Source: Candidatus Saccharimonadota bacterium
GTDB lineage: Bacteria > Patescibacteriota > Saccharimonadia > Saccharimonadales > Saccharimonadaceae
NCBI GenBank assembly: GCA_030528025.1
Contig: JAUMZP010000001.1
Span: 248,001-312,000, forward strand
DNA length: 64,000 bases
Direction of reading: 5' to 3'
The notes beneath the pieces were generated by a model. The model was not told where the DNA came from. It ran no database searches and saw only the letters and a program-made list of their open reading frames with translations. Numbering within the stretch: the stretch's first letter is position 1; each line of letters begins with the position of its first letter. Positions 1-7,306 of the stretch are shown one piece after another. The position numbers and the translations under genes are program-made.

Positions 1-401
1 CGTACAACCCCGAGCGAGTGCGTGGTGACGAATGGGGCGCAGCACTGGTGGGGTTTGCTGGGCCGCTGACGAACTTCGTCATTGCCTTCATCTGCTTCGG
101 TCTATATGCGACGATTGCTGGGCCAGCAGTGCAGCCGCTGCTTGCTACGGCAGTGAGTGTGAATCTTGGTTTCTTTGTCTTTAATATGCTGCCTATCCCA
201 CCGCTCGATGGTTCACGTGTGCTGTATGCTTTGGCACCGGAGTTTGTGCGCCGCGGCATGGAGGTGGTGGAGCAGTACGGCGTGATGCTGGTCTTTGTAT
301 TGGTGCTGGTCGGTAGCTCAGCTATTGGTAATGTGATGATGGCGGCTATCAGGGGTATCTTGCAGCTTTTCTCGTTGGTGTTTGGCGTGTCGCTTGGTTA
401 G
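1..401 (+). CDS. site-2 protease family (peptidase M50) protein, 3' part
   Basis: The gene enters from the left edge; the frame is open from base 3, so the N-terminus with the HExxH motif is outside the window. About 133 residues are visible, with roughly three hydrophobic segments. The motif NMLPIPPLDGS is the conserved second zinc-ligand motif (NxxPxxxLDG) of intramembrane metalloproteases of the M50 family. The protein is expected in the cytoplasmic membrane, where the family cleaves membrane-bound substrates. The substrate cannot be told from this fragment. An inverted repeat just after the stop may terminate transcription. The family call is secure; the exact role is unknown. Confidence 0.85.
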   Translation, partial: YNPERVRGDEWGAALVGFAGPLTNFVIAFICFGLYATIAGPAVQPLLATAVSVNLGFFVFNMLPIPPLDGSRVLYALAPEFVRRGMEVVEQYGVMLVFVLVLVGSSAIGNVMMAAIRGILQLFSLVFGVSLG

Positions 402-408
402 GAGTAGG

Positions 409-431
409 AAACCTGGCTTGGTACAGGGTTT
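409..431 (+). terminator. hairpin after M50 gene
   Basis: The inverted repeat AAACCTG / CAGGGTTT lies 8 bases after the stop codon. There is no long T-run, so it is a weak terminator or an RNA-end stem. Confidence 0.4.
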
Positions 432-602
432 AGATTATAGGCTAGCTTGGTGGGAGATTGAATGAGGCTGTCTCTCGTACAAAGGTGAGTGTCTGTTATG
501 AGCACTAGCAGAGTTTTAAACATCCAATACAAGAGGTGCTTCAGCAGATATTGACATGTTTAGTACTAAGGAAGAAGGTGTGAGGATCTCAACATCGCAA
601 AC

Positions 603-632
603 GTGACGCCGCTTACCATTCTGTGGTATACT
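603..632 (+). promoter_or_regulatory. promoter of the 150-nt RNA gene
   Basis: TATACT at 627-632 is preceded by TGG (extended -10). A GTGACG hexamer at 603-608 with an 18-base spacer could be the -35. The predicted start is close to 638-640, exactly at the closing stem of the RNA below. Confidence 0.55.
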
Positions 633-637
633 AAGAG

Positions 638-787
638 TGTCCCAGACGAATATCGGGCGTGTATGATTTTCCTAACATCATATGATAGGGATTCCAACAT
701 TCACCATACCCGTGGGTATGGATGAGGAGACCCACCTTGCATCATGCAGGGGAATATCAAGCGCCTGGGGTGAGTCTGGGATTTTTT
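638..787 (+). ncRNA. unassigned structured small RNA (about 150 nt)
   Basis: No reading frame is visible, but the segment has its own promoter. Its ends close on each other: TCCCAGAC (640-647) pairs perfectly with GTCTGGGA (774-781), followed by six T, so the terminal stem doubles as an intrinsic terminator. Internal helices include TGTATGAT with ATCATGCA (one G-U pair) and an apical hairpin CCATACCC-GT-GGGTATGG. The rod shape with an internal bulge recalls 6S-type RNAs. However, I do not see the conserved SRP RNA apical motif or enough 6S signatures to name it. The existence of an RNA gene is likely; its identity is open. Confidence 0.6.
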
Positions 788-817
788 GATGGTTGAAGGT
801 CAAGAGTATCACACAGT

Positions 818-949
818 TTCTCTTCATCACTTCATCCGATGGAGTGTGCTAATCGGTTGTAATAACCAATTAGCAGCCCAGCGCAAGAGGTCGATACTTG
901 GGGAGTATCGACCCTTATAGCGCTCTATCGGAGGAAGTGATGAAGAGGG
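818..949 (+). repeat. structured repeat SR, copy A
   Basis: The outer stem runs from 820-840 to 927-947 with a single mismatch. Inside it are hairpin P2 (GCTAAT 848-853 with ATTAGC 869-874, inner GGTT/AACC, loop GTAAT), the linker CAGCCC, helix P3 (AGCGC 880-884 with GCGCT 920-924) and hairpin P4 (9 bp, 889-897 with 905-913, loop TTGGGGA). Related copies lie at 5143, 41691 (minus) and 63926 (minus) with different stem sequences but retained pairing. It is a mobile or functional RNA-like element of unknown role, placed just before the rnpB promoter. Confidence 0.75.
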
Positions 950-999
950 CCCTGTACTGAAGATGAAGGCTTTGACACCCACGTATCATAAATCCCTTA

Positions 1000-1008
1000 T
1001 GCTATAAT
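1000..1008 (+). promoter_or_regulatory. extended -10 promoter of rnpB
   Basis: TGCTATAAT ends at 1008, five bases before the RNase P RNA closing stem. The same TGCTATAAT string precedes tmRNA and gyrB. No good -35 is found at 17 bases. Confidence 0.7.
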
Positions 1009-1012
1009 AGGG

Positions 1013-1379
1013 AGGCAGTCTATTAGATGATCGCTTGCTACTTGGCAAGAGGAAAGTCCGGGCAGCACAGGATACGACAGTCGCTAACGGCGACCGGGGG
1101 CAACCCTAGGGAAAGTGCCACAGAAACGATACCGCTCCGCAACACCAATGCTCGTGCGCAGTAGCGCTCGAGTAGCGGGGTAAGGGTGAAAGGAGTGAGG
1201 TAAGAGCTCACAGCGCTGCATGGTGACATGCCGCGGAGGTAAACCCTGTCGGCTGCAAGGAGATAGCCACGGATGAGTGATCCGCTTGTGGCTATCGCTA
1301 ACCGCTCGATTTGCAGAGCAATTTGCAAACTAGATAGATGATCATCCACGACAGAACCCGGCTTATCGATAGGCTGCTT
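1013..1379 (+). ncRNA. rnpB: RNase P RNA
   Basis: This is the catalytic RNA of RNase P, which removes 5' leaders from pre-tRNAs. The hallmark segments are GAGGAAAGTCCGGGC near the 5' end, GGTAAGGGTGAAA in the middle and ACAGAACCCGGCTTAT near the 3' end. The ends pair as helix P1: AGGCAGTCTAT (1013-1023) with ATAGGCTGCTT (1369-1379), with two G-U pairs. Its length of about 367 nt is normal for the bacterial A type. It has its own extended -10 promoter and a rho-independent terminator downstream. Confidence 0.95.
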
Positions 1380-1395
1380 TATGGTATGATGTGTT

Positions 1396-1425
1396 AGCTC
1401 CAACTTTGGAGCTTTGTTATTTTCT
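1396..1425 (+). terminator. rnpB terminator
   Basis: The inverted repeat AGCTCCAA / TTGGAGCT is followed by TTTGTTATTTT. Confidence 0.8.
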
Positions 1426-1443
1426 ACAACCTCCTCGCCGAAC

Positions 1444-1469
1444 AAGAAAATATCCGGAGGCCAGCGGCT
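1444..1469 (+). repeat. short intergenic repeat IR-X, copy 1
   Basis: The core AATATCCGGAGGCCAGCG matches copies at 25264, 32049 and 33628 (consensus AATATCTGGAGGCCAGCG). It lies between the rnpB terminator and the rplT terminator. The function is unknown. Confidence 0.75.
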
Positions 1470-1480
1470 GGGCAAGCAGA

Positions 1481-1511
1481 AATACACACCCCTGTTACAG
1501 AGGTGTGTATT
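1481..1511 (-). terminator. terminator of infC-rpmI-rplT
   Basis: A 10-bp inverted repeat AATACACACC / GGTGTGTATT lies 27 bases beyond the rplT stop. The T-run is short, so it may act on either strand. Confidence 0.6.
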
Positions 1512-1538
1512 CTTCACAACGTCGTATAAATTGCTACA

Positions 1539-1886
1539 CTACTTGCGGGTGACGTGCTTCACGACAGCTGCAAAAGCCTGTGGCTCGTTGACAGCGAGCT
1601 CGGCGAGGACCTTGCGGTCGAGTGCCACACCAGCAGCCTTGATATCAGCGATCAGGCGGCCATAGGTGGTGCCGTTTTGCCGGGCAGCAGCGTTGATGCG
1701 GGTGATCCACAACTGGCGCAGGTCGCGCTTGCGGTTGCGACGGTCGCGGTAGGCATATTGCAGGGCACGGATTACCCCTTGCTTGGCAAGGCGAAAGCTC
1801 CGGGTGCGATTGTGTTGCATTCCTTTAGCAGCTCGCAGCATCTTGGCGTGGCGAGCGTGGGCGGTTGTTCCTCGTTTGACGCGCAT
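1539..1886 (-). CDS. rplT: 50S ribosomal protein L20
   Basis: This 115-residue, highly basic protein matches L20 in length and in the N-terminal [13 protein letters not shown] and the [14 protein letters not shown] block. It binds 23S rRNA early in large-subunit assembly. It is the last gene of the conserved infC-rpmI-rplT order, 3 bases after rpmI, and is followed by a hairpin. In many bacteria L20 represses its own operon; a binding structure was not identified here. Confidence 0.97.
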   Translation of the reverse strand: MRVKRGTTAHARHAKMLRAAKGMQHNRTRSFRLAKQGVIRALQYAYRDRRNRKRDLRQLWITRINAAARQNGTTYGRLIADIKAAGVALDRKVLAELAVNEPQAFAAVVKHVTRK

Positions 1887-1889
1887 ATG

Positions 1890-2084
1890 TTAGACTCCTA
1901 AGGCTCGTTTAGCATTTTTGGCCATACCACCAGTGATGGTAGCAGGGGTGTTGATATTGCGCTTGCGCGACTTGCTCTTCTTGGAGAGTATGTGGTTTCC
2001 GAAGGCACGCCGACGGGTCAGTTTGCCGGTACTGGTTAGCTTAATGCGCTTAGCAGTGCCCTTGTGGGTCTTGAGTTTTGGCAT
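1890..2084 (-). CDS. rpmI: 50S ribosomal protein L35
   Basis: A 64-residue basic protein starting [13 protein letters not shown], typical of L35. Its ATG overlaps the infC stop (TAATG), a translational-coupling arrangement. A GGAG-like SD sits inside the end of infC. Confidence 0.96.
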   Translation of the reverse strand: MPKLKTHKGTAKRIKLTSTGKLTRRRAFGNHILSKKSKSRKRNINTPATITGGMAKNAKRALGV

Positions 2085-2590
2085 TACTTACTCCTTATTA
2101 CGATGCTGAGGTTGCGCCCAGCCATCAGTGGTTTTTGCTCGACAATCGCTTCGTCCTCAAGAGCGGAGACAACCTGGCTAATTAAATTATAGCCAAGCTC
2201 GCGATGCGCCATCTCGCGGCCGCGGAAAAAGATCAAAACCTTGACCTTGTGCCCCTCAGCCAGGAATTTGCGGATCTTGCGTAGCTTGATTTCAAGATCA
2301 TTAGCGCCAATCTTTAGGCCAAAACGCATCTGCTTGAGCTCATTGGCTTTATTGCTTCGCCTATTGCGCTGCTGCTCCTTCATCTTTTGGTACTGATATT
2401 TGCCCCAATCGATGATCTTCACAACGGGTGGGTTAGCATTGGGCGAAAACTCTACCAAGTCTACGCCAGCTTGCCGCGCCTTATCCAGGGCTGCTTGCCG
2501 GCTCATGATGCCAAGTTGTTCGCCGCTTTCGCCAATGACGCGCAACTCGCGTGCACGGATGGCTTCGTTGATGCGGGTGGTTGATTTGAT
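2084..2590 (-). CDS. infC: translation initiation factor IF-3, probable AUC start
   Basis: IF-3 binds the 30S subunit and checks start-codon pairing. The segments [36 protein letters not shown] and the C-terminal domain are intact. Homology continues upstream of any ATG/GTG/TTG: the frame reads [15 protein letters not shown] before RVIGE, matching the usual N-terminal INxxIRA block. The only well-placed Shine-Dalgarno (AAAGGAG, 2597-2603) is six bases from an ATC at 2588-2590, so I place the start there (168 residues). Rare AUU/AUC/AUA starts are the known basis of infC autoregulation. The alternative is ATA at 2591-2593, but that is too close to the SD. Confidence 0.93.
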   Translation of the reverse strand: MKSTTRINEAIRARELRVIGESGEQLGIMSRQAALDKARQAGVDLVEFSPNANPPVVKIIDWGKYQYQKMKEQQRNRRSNKANELKQMRFGLKIGANDLEIKLRKIRKFLAEGHKVKVLIFFRGREMAHRELGYNLISQVVSALEDEAIVEQKPLMAGRNLSIVIRSK

Positions 2591-2860
2591 TATGCTCTCC
2601 TTTGCTTGAGCTTAAAACGAATTGACTCCCCAAAAGTTTACCAGATGTCGCAGCAAAAGGCAAATAAAATATGCTGCAATTTGGTGATTTTTCGCAGCGA
2701 TTGCTTGGTGAGAGACGCTATAGGTGGGGTTATGAGAATGAAAGCCCCTTGGTTTACAGCGTTTTTCTCTTTTGCGCGTTTATAGATAACGAGCCTCACA
2801 CCCCACCAACCCCACCAAAGAAAATGTGAGAAACCGGTAGGGCGAGATGCAGATGAGCGG

Positions 2861-3394
2861 CTAATTGTCCTGCACTTGCAGCGCCTTGGCACAGGCAATT
2901 GCCTGCGTGATTGTCTCTTCGAGTGTTTTGCCTGGCTGCCGTCCAGTGCGCTCGGTGTAGAGCGCGTCGAGGTAGCGCGTCTTGGGCGCGCCCTCTGGAT
3001 GGCCGTAGACGACCTTGGCTGGGTTCTTGCCGATATGAAGGCCAAATTCTACATTGGTGGTAAAGGCAGGCATACCCAGTGTAGGTAGCGACCGGTCGAT
3101 TACGCGTGGCACCCAGAAGAGCACCACTATTGCTGCGTCGAGCGCCTCCCATTCCCAGCGTGCTTGCTTGAGGAGGTCGAGCTCGCGCTGGGGTGAGGCA
3201 TCGTGATTCTCTGGTGCATAGACGATCCCGTCATAGCCTAGCGCTGCAAATATTCGCATCGCCTCGGGCCGCCACGACGCCGAGATGAGCTGCTGCGACG
3301 CTTCATCGAAGCGTGGTGTGGGGCCAGCGAGGAAGATCGCTGACTGGCCTGGAGTAGGGTGATGAAGGGGTTGGTCAGAGTAGTTCACTTGCAT
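2861..3394 (-). CDS. nucleoside 2-deoxyribosyltransferase-like protein
   Basis: This 177-residue soluble protein has AIFLAGPTPR near the N-terminus, YAPENHD, WEWEALDAAIVVLFWVPR and a TNVEFGLHIGKNP block. These match the nucleoside 2-deoxyribosyltransferase-like fold, which exchanges bases on deoxynucleosides; such salvage would suit an organism with limited nucleotide synthesis. The start is set at ATG 3394 because CATACT (3401-3406, minus strand) lies exactly six bases upstream, the leaderless spacing seen at many genes here. The enzyme's real substrate is not known. Confidence 0.7.
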   Translation of the reverse strand: MQVNYSDQPLHHPTPGQSAIFLAGPTPRFDEASQQLISASWRPEAMRIFAALGYDGIVYAPENHDASPQRELDLLKQARWEWEALDAAIVVLFWVPRVIDRSLPTLGMPAFTTNVEFGLHIGKNPAKVVYGHPEGAPKTRYLDALYTERTGRQPGKTLEETITQAIACAKALQVQDN

Positions 3395-3519
3395 GGCTCT
3401 AGTATGGCGGGCTGGTGAGGAGTTTGTCAAATGTTGTGAATTGCACTTAATTGCCAAGTTCTCGCTGATGTATGAAAAATACAGAGGTAGAATACGATGT
3501 AAAATACATGACGATATTT

Positions 3520-5055
3520 TTACAACGCTTTGACCGGCGCTGGTTGTCGATATTGCAACACCTCGGAGATGTGAGCAATGGTGATGTGCGGCGCTTCGTC
3601 AAGGTCGGCAATGGTCTGGGCTACCTTGATAACCTTGAAGTAACCGCGTGGGCTCAGAGCGAGCTTGGTGCTGGCGGCATCGAGGAACTGCTTGACCTCT
3701 GATGAGAGTGGGATAGAGTGCCGCACCTGGGCCGAGCTGAGGCGGCTATTGCGCATAGCGCTGCCACCATAGCGGGTGGCTTGAGCGTGGATGGCAGTGG
3801 AGATGGCGGCTATCGCATGGCGCTGCTCGTGATCGGTGGTGGCGCGGTGTGAGAGCAGTTGCTCGTTGGGGATACGATTGACAGGGATGATCATGTCAAT
3901 CCGATCCATCAGTGGCCCAGACAGGCGTTTCTGGTAGGCGATGATCTGTGTGCTGCTGCAGGTGCACGCGTGCGTTGGGTCGCCGTAATAGCCACAGGGG
4001 CAGGGGTTCATGGTGGCCACCAGCATAAAATCGGCTGGGTAGGTGGCACGCCCGCGCGCTCGGGTGACTGTCACTGTGGTATCCTCGAGTGGCTGGCGCA
4101 ATACCTCAAGCGTCGTGCGTGGATATTCAGGTAGCTCATCAAGGAAGAGCACACCCAGGTGAGCCAAACTCACCTCGCCAGGCTGTGGCACCGACCCACC
4201 GCCAACCAGCGATGCGCGGCTCGCTGTGTGGTGTGGTGCACGAAATGGCCGCGTCTGGACACTCTGGTCGAGCGACAGGCCTGCCAGGCTATGCAGCTTT
4301 GTCACGGCTAGTTGCTCATCTGGAGTCAGGGGTGGCAAGAGGCTGGGCAGCGTCTTGGCAAGCATCGACTTGCCAGTGCCGGGTGGCCCGGTGAAGAGGA
4401 TGTTGTGGTGGCCTGCTGCGGCAATGGTGAGGGCGCGCTTGGCTTGAGCCTGGCCGTAGATATCGTCAAGCAGGGGCAATGACGCGGGTGTTGTTGGTTT
4501 ATCATCAGTGGATGATGGCTGGTAGATTGGCAGTGGTTTTTCGCCCTTGAGATGAAGGAAAAGTGTTGAAAGATCTGGCACACCATAGAGCGTTACCCCT
4601 GATACGAGTGAAGCTTGGGCAAGATTCTCTATGGGTAAATAGATGGTGTTGTAATTATTATCACGAGCTGCTTCGGCAATGGTAATAGCACCTTTGACTG
4701 GGCGGAGCGTGCCATCAAGTGCCAACTCACCAGCAAAGACCGCCTCGGCCACTTGCTCGGGCCGGAGCTGGCCGCTACTGGTGAGGAGGGCAAGGGCAAT
4801 CGGCAAGTCGTAGTGTGTACCATCCTTGGGTAGCTCGGCCGGTGCGAGGTTGATAGTAATGCGCTGGGCTGGATATTCCAGCAGGGAGTTGGTGATGGCG
4901 CTGCGCACTCGTTCGCGTGCTTCGTCGATGGCTTTGTTGCCCAGGCCAACGATCTGCAGGGCGGGTAGGCCCTTCGTCATGTCGCTCTCAACGTCAATCA
5001 TATGGCCAGCGAACCCCACGGGTGCAACCGACCTGATTTTTGCGACTTTGTTCAT
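3520..5055 (-). CDS. comM: YifB/ComM family Mg-chelatase-like AAA ATPase
   Basis: A 511-residue protein with an N-terminal ChlI-like domain (VESDMTKGLPALQIVGLGNKA), a AAA+ core with Walker A GPPGTGKSMLAK and Walker B VLFLDELPE, and a C-terminal Mg-chelatase domain (RLSSAQVRH, SPRGYFKVIKVAQTIADL). In Proteobacteria ComM is a hexameric helicase that promotes branch migration during natural transformation. Full length suggests the same role here, and competence has been reported in Saccharibacteria. It is transcribed alone. Confidence 0.92.
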   Translation of the reverse strand: MNKVAKIRSVAPVGFAGHMIDVESDMTKGLPALQIVGLGNKAIDEARERVRSAITNSLLEYPAQRITINLAPAELPKDGTHYDLPIALALLTSSGQLRPEQVAEAVFAGELALDGTLRPVKGAITIAEAARDNNYNTIYLPIENLAQASLVSGVTLYGVPDLSTLFLHLKGEKPLPIYQPSSTDDKPTTPASLPLLDDIYGQAQAKRALTIAAAGHHNILFTGPPGTGKSMLAKTLPSLLPPLTPDEQLAVTKLHSLAGLSLDQSVQTRPFRAPHHTASRASLVGGGSVPQPGEVSLAHLGVLFLDELPEYPRTTLEVLRQPLEDTTVTVTRARGRATYPADFMLVATMNPCPCGYYGDPTHACTCSSTQIIAYQKRLSGPLMDRIDMIIPVNRIPNEQLLSHRATTDHEQRHAIAAISTAIHAQATRYGGSAMRNSRLSSAQVRHSIPLSSEVKQFLDAASTKLALSPRGYFKVIKVAQTIADLDEAPHITIAHISEVLQYRQPAPVKAL

Positions 5056-5142
5056 GCTGTCTATAGTTAAGCATATTGGTGGGGTCTGTGCAAATTATTT
5101 TGGTGAGCTTTCGGGAATTCATCTGCCTTTAGTGCTAGCTCT

Positions 5143-5264
5143 CTCTTCCACTGCCTCATCCGATGGAGCGTGAGGACTGGTTGTAATGACTGGCTCTCAG
5201 CCCAACACACAAGGTGAATATTCTAGAGATATTCACTCATATACTGAATAGATGAAAAGAGCGC
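5143..5264 (+). repeat. structured repeat SR, copy B
   Basis: It shares CATCCGATGGAG, GGTTGTAAT and CAGCCC with copy A in the same order. P4 is GGTGAATAT (5213-5221) with ATATTCACT (5229-5237), again 9 bp around a 7-base loop, but four pairs differ from copy A with pairing kept. P2 also changed on both arms. The outer stem is shorter (TCATC/GATGA plus CTCTT/AAGAG). It lies just upstream of the tmRNA promoter. Confidence 0.7.
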
Positions 5265-5391
5265 TGCAATAGAGATAAAAATGCTTTGGTGCTACAAGAG
5301 ACGAGTCTGAGAGCCTCTCCAAGAAAGCTAACCTCAAGTTGCTCATAGTTGCAAGATCCAAGCTGCGAGAGGTTATACATGAGCAAAACCG

Positions 5392-5400
5392 TGCTATAAT
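5392..5400 (+). promoter_or_regulatory. extended -10 promoter of tmRNA
   Basis: TGCTATAAT ends at 5400, 12 bases before the mature tmRNA 5' end, so a short 5' leader would be removed by RNase P. Confidence 0.75.
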
Positions 5401-5412
5401 ATATACAGACGT

Positions 5413-5813
5413 GGGGCTGATATAGCGTTCGACGTTTGGACTTTGTCATTGTATTCTGCGAATCGGATATGCACGACACGCATAGATATAACTGCAAAAA
5501 ATAAAGTTGCAGCAGCATTCCGCAGTGTTGAGGAGATCTTCGCATCTTCCAAGACCGCGGTTGCACTCGCCGCTTAGTCTGGCGATCGCTATGAGGTGCA
5601 TGGCAACAGGGCACCTTATAGTGTCATAGCTATGTTGCTTGCTCTCCTGGTGGCAGCGGCACGAGGAGAGGACATATACCGCGCAACGATAGGCTGTATT
5701 TTTGGTTTGTTTCTGATCGGCCTCGCGTTGTCAAACACATAAACAAACCTATGTTCGTAGACGAATACGAGGGCACCAAGCGGACCCGGGGGCAGTACCC
5801 GGCAGCTCCACCA
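5413..5813 (+). ncRNA. ssrA: tmRNA
   Basis: tmRNA rescues stalled ribosomes and tags the nascent chain for proteolysis. The 5' end GGGGCTGATATAGCGTTCGACG is diagnostic. The 3' end CAGCTCC-A-CCA (5803-5813) pairs with the 5' GGGGCTG as the acceptor stem. The tag frame runs 5494-5577: it begins AKNKVAAAFR and ends SKTAVALAA, 27 residues in all, long for a tag. The T-arm is odd: stem CCGGG/CCCGG encloses GGCAGTA rather than a TTCGA-type T-loop. Transcription starts from an extended -10 and ends at the hairpin after 5828. The total length of 401 nt is normal. Confidence 0.93.
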
Positions 5814-5827
5814 TAGAGAAGATGATT

Positions 5828-5852
5828 GCTCACCAAGCGTGGGCGATTTTTT
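5828..5852 (+). terminator. tmRNA terminator
   Basis: GCTCAC / GTGGGC hairpin (one G-U pair) followed by six T. Confidence 0.75.
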
Positions 5853-6880
5853 ATTGCACCACAACCTAGGAGGCTGCATACGTACAAACCACAAACACTA
5901 CTGCGAAGTATCGCCACGATCCACTTGCTAGCCAAACCTCTCTCACCAAAAAAACAACCACCTGCGAGTAGTGGTTGTTTTTGGATGTGGAGTTTTCGTA
6001 TGTTGTTTATTTTTGGCCTCTGCATAATTTTTTTATTCAGAAGCTACCCTTATGATATGGGAGAAAACTGCTTGTGTCAACGATTTTTGGCAATATTTTT
6101 GCGTAAAAAATACCACATCGAACATATACCCAGACCGACCACACATCGCCCAAAACTTGTGTTATAAACACAACATGAGTGATAGAGTACAACAGAGGTC
6201 ACATACAGTACAGAGCCAAAAACGAACAAAAAATTATTGCAATATATACAACAAAAATGCCTGTGCACAACTCTCGAAAGTACAGAGGTGCAAGAGATGA
6301 GCAAGCCGCCAATGTTCGCGTGGGTGAGAAAGAGGGTGGCGAGGCAATGTTTTGCGATAGTTCGCACGATGACGATAATACTCATGCTTGTATATTGGTG
6401 CGATGTATAGCGGTGTCGTGAGATGATGCAAGCGCCGCCATAGTTTTGCAGCCTAGAGCCCAACCGATTGACTTACCATACCGCTTGTGCTAACGTAGAA
6501 GTAAGCTTTTACAAATATAAATACCCAAGAAAAATAAAACGGAAAAGCTTGCCCTACCATTAACCCAACACAGCGTCGCCATTGGCGTACACCAGGCAGC
6601 GGCAGAGCGCGGCATAGCGCTGAGCTTTGGCACTGCCTGCGCTCCGCCAATACTATATAGAGTACCCCCCAAGTAGAAGTACTTTTGTTATCGTTGGCGT
6701 CGACGCGTGGTGGCTTCCTCATACATGGCGCATACCGAGGGCTCACCACTCACGCTCCACACTGTGGAGCACCTCTAGCCCGTAGCGGCTGCCGGGCGTC
6801 CTAATCTTTTACTTATGAGGACGCTGCAAGCGCGTTGCTTTGTGCGGCTGCTCGGGCTTCTCACCAGGCGGATTGCTTGG
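5853..6880. other. gene-poor spacer
   Basis: No convincing coding sequence is seen. It holds a strong hairpin at 5953-5982 (AACAACCAC / GTGGTTGTT followed by T residues, terminator-like on the plus strand) and the inverted repeat AAGCTTTT / AAAAGCTT near 6506-6549. Frames here are short, overlap on both strands and lack SD or family-like composition. Confidence 0.6.
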
Positions 6881-6893
6881 TATAGTGATAGAT

Positions 6894-7271
6894 ATGTCTC
6901 GAAGAATCCTGCTTGCAAGTATGAGCATAGCTGCAGCGGTGCTGCTAGCGATTGTGCTGCAGACCACCACACCAGCGACGATTCACCCCCTGGGGATCGT
7001 GCTGGTCTTTGTGCTGTGCTATGTGGTGATGCTGGGGTTGCTAACGTACCTGCTGGCGGGTATTGCGGCGGCGCTGCGGCGTTGGTTGCCCGAGGCGCAG
7101 CGGCGAGCGGTGACGCTCAGCTTTCGGCGCTGTTATTATTTTGGCTCGGTACTGGCGCTGGCACCGGTGCTGCTGATTGGAGCGCGCTCGGTGGGGCGTG
7201 GTGGCTGGTACGAGCTGGCACTAGTCTTTGCATTTGAAGCAATTGCATGTTTTTATGTGGCAAAACGGTGA
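6894..7271 (+). CDS. small membrane protein of unknown function
   Basis: Starting at ATG 6894 the product is 125 residues with about four hydrophobic segments (SMSIAAAVLLAIVL, LVFVLCYVVMLGLL, LAPVLLIGA, LVFAFEAIACFYV) and an Arg-rich loop. The start is chosen because TATAGT (6881-6886) lies seven bases upstream, a leaderless arrangement; an upstream in-frame start would precede that promoter. I do not recognise the family. It precedes two other membrane-protein genes. Confidence 0.6.
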   Translation: MSRRILLASMSIAAAVLLAIVLQTTTPATIHPLGIVLVFVLCYVVMLGLLTYLLAGIAAALRRWLPEAQRRAVTLSFRRCYYFGSVLALAPVLLIGARSVGRGGWYELALVFAFEAIACFYVAKR

Positions 7272-7306
7272 AGGGGCGCGTATACTAGGCAGAGGAGGAC
7301 GGTTCT

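Noticed and set aside
1554-1901. Open frame of about 115 codons opposite rplT
   Set aside because: It is the antisense shadow of the L20 gene; no start signal or family resemblance.
5237-6025. Several 90-130 codon frames on the minus strand
   Set aside because: They cover the tmRNA gene and its spacer; the RNA structure explains the region better and the frames look random.
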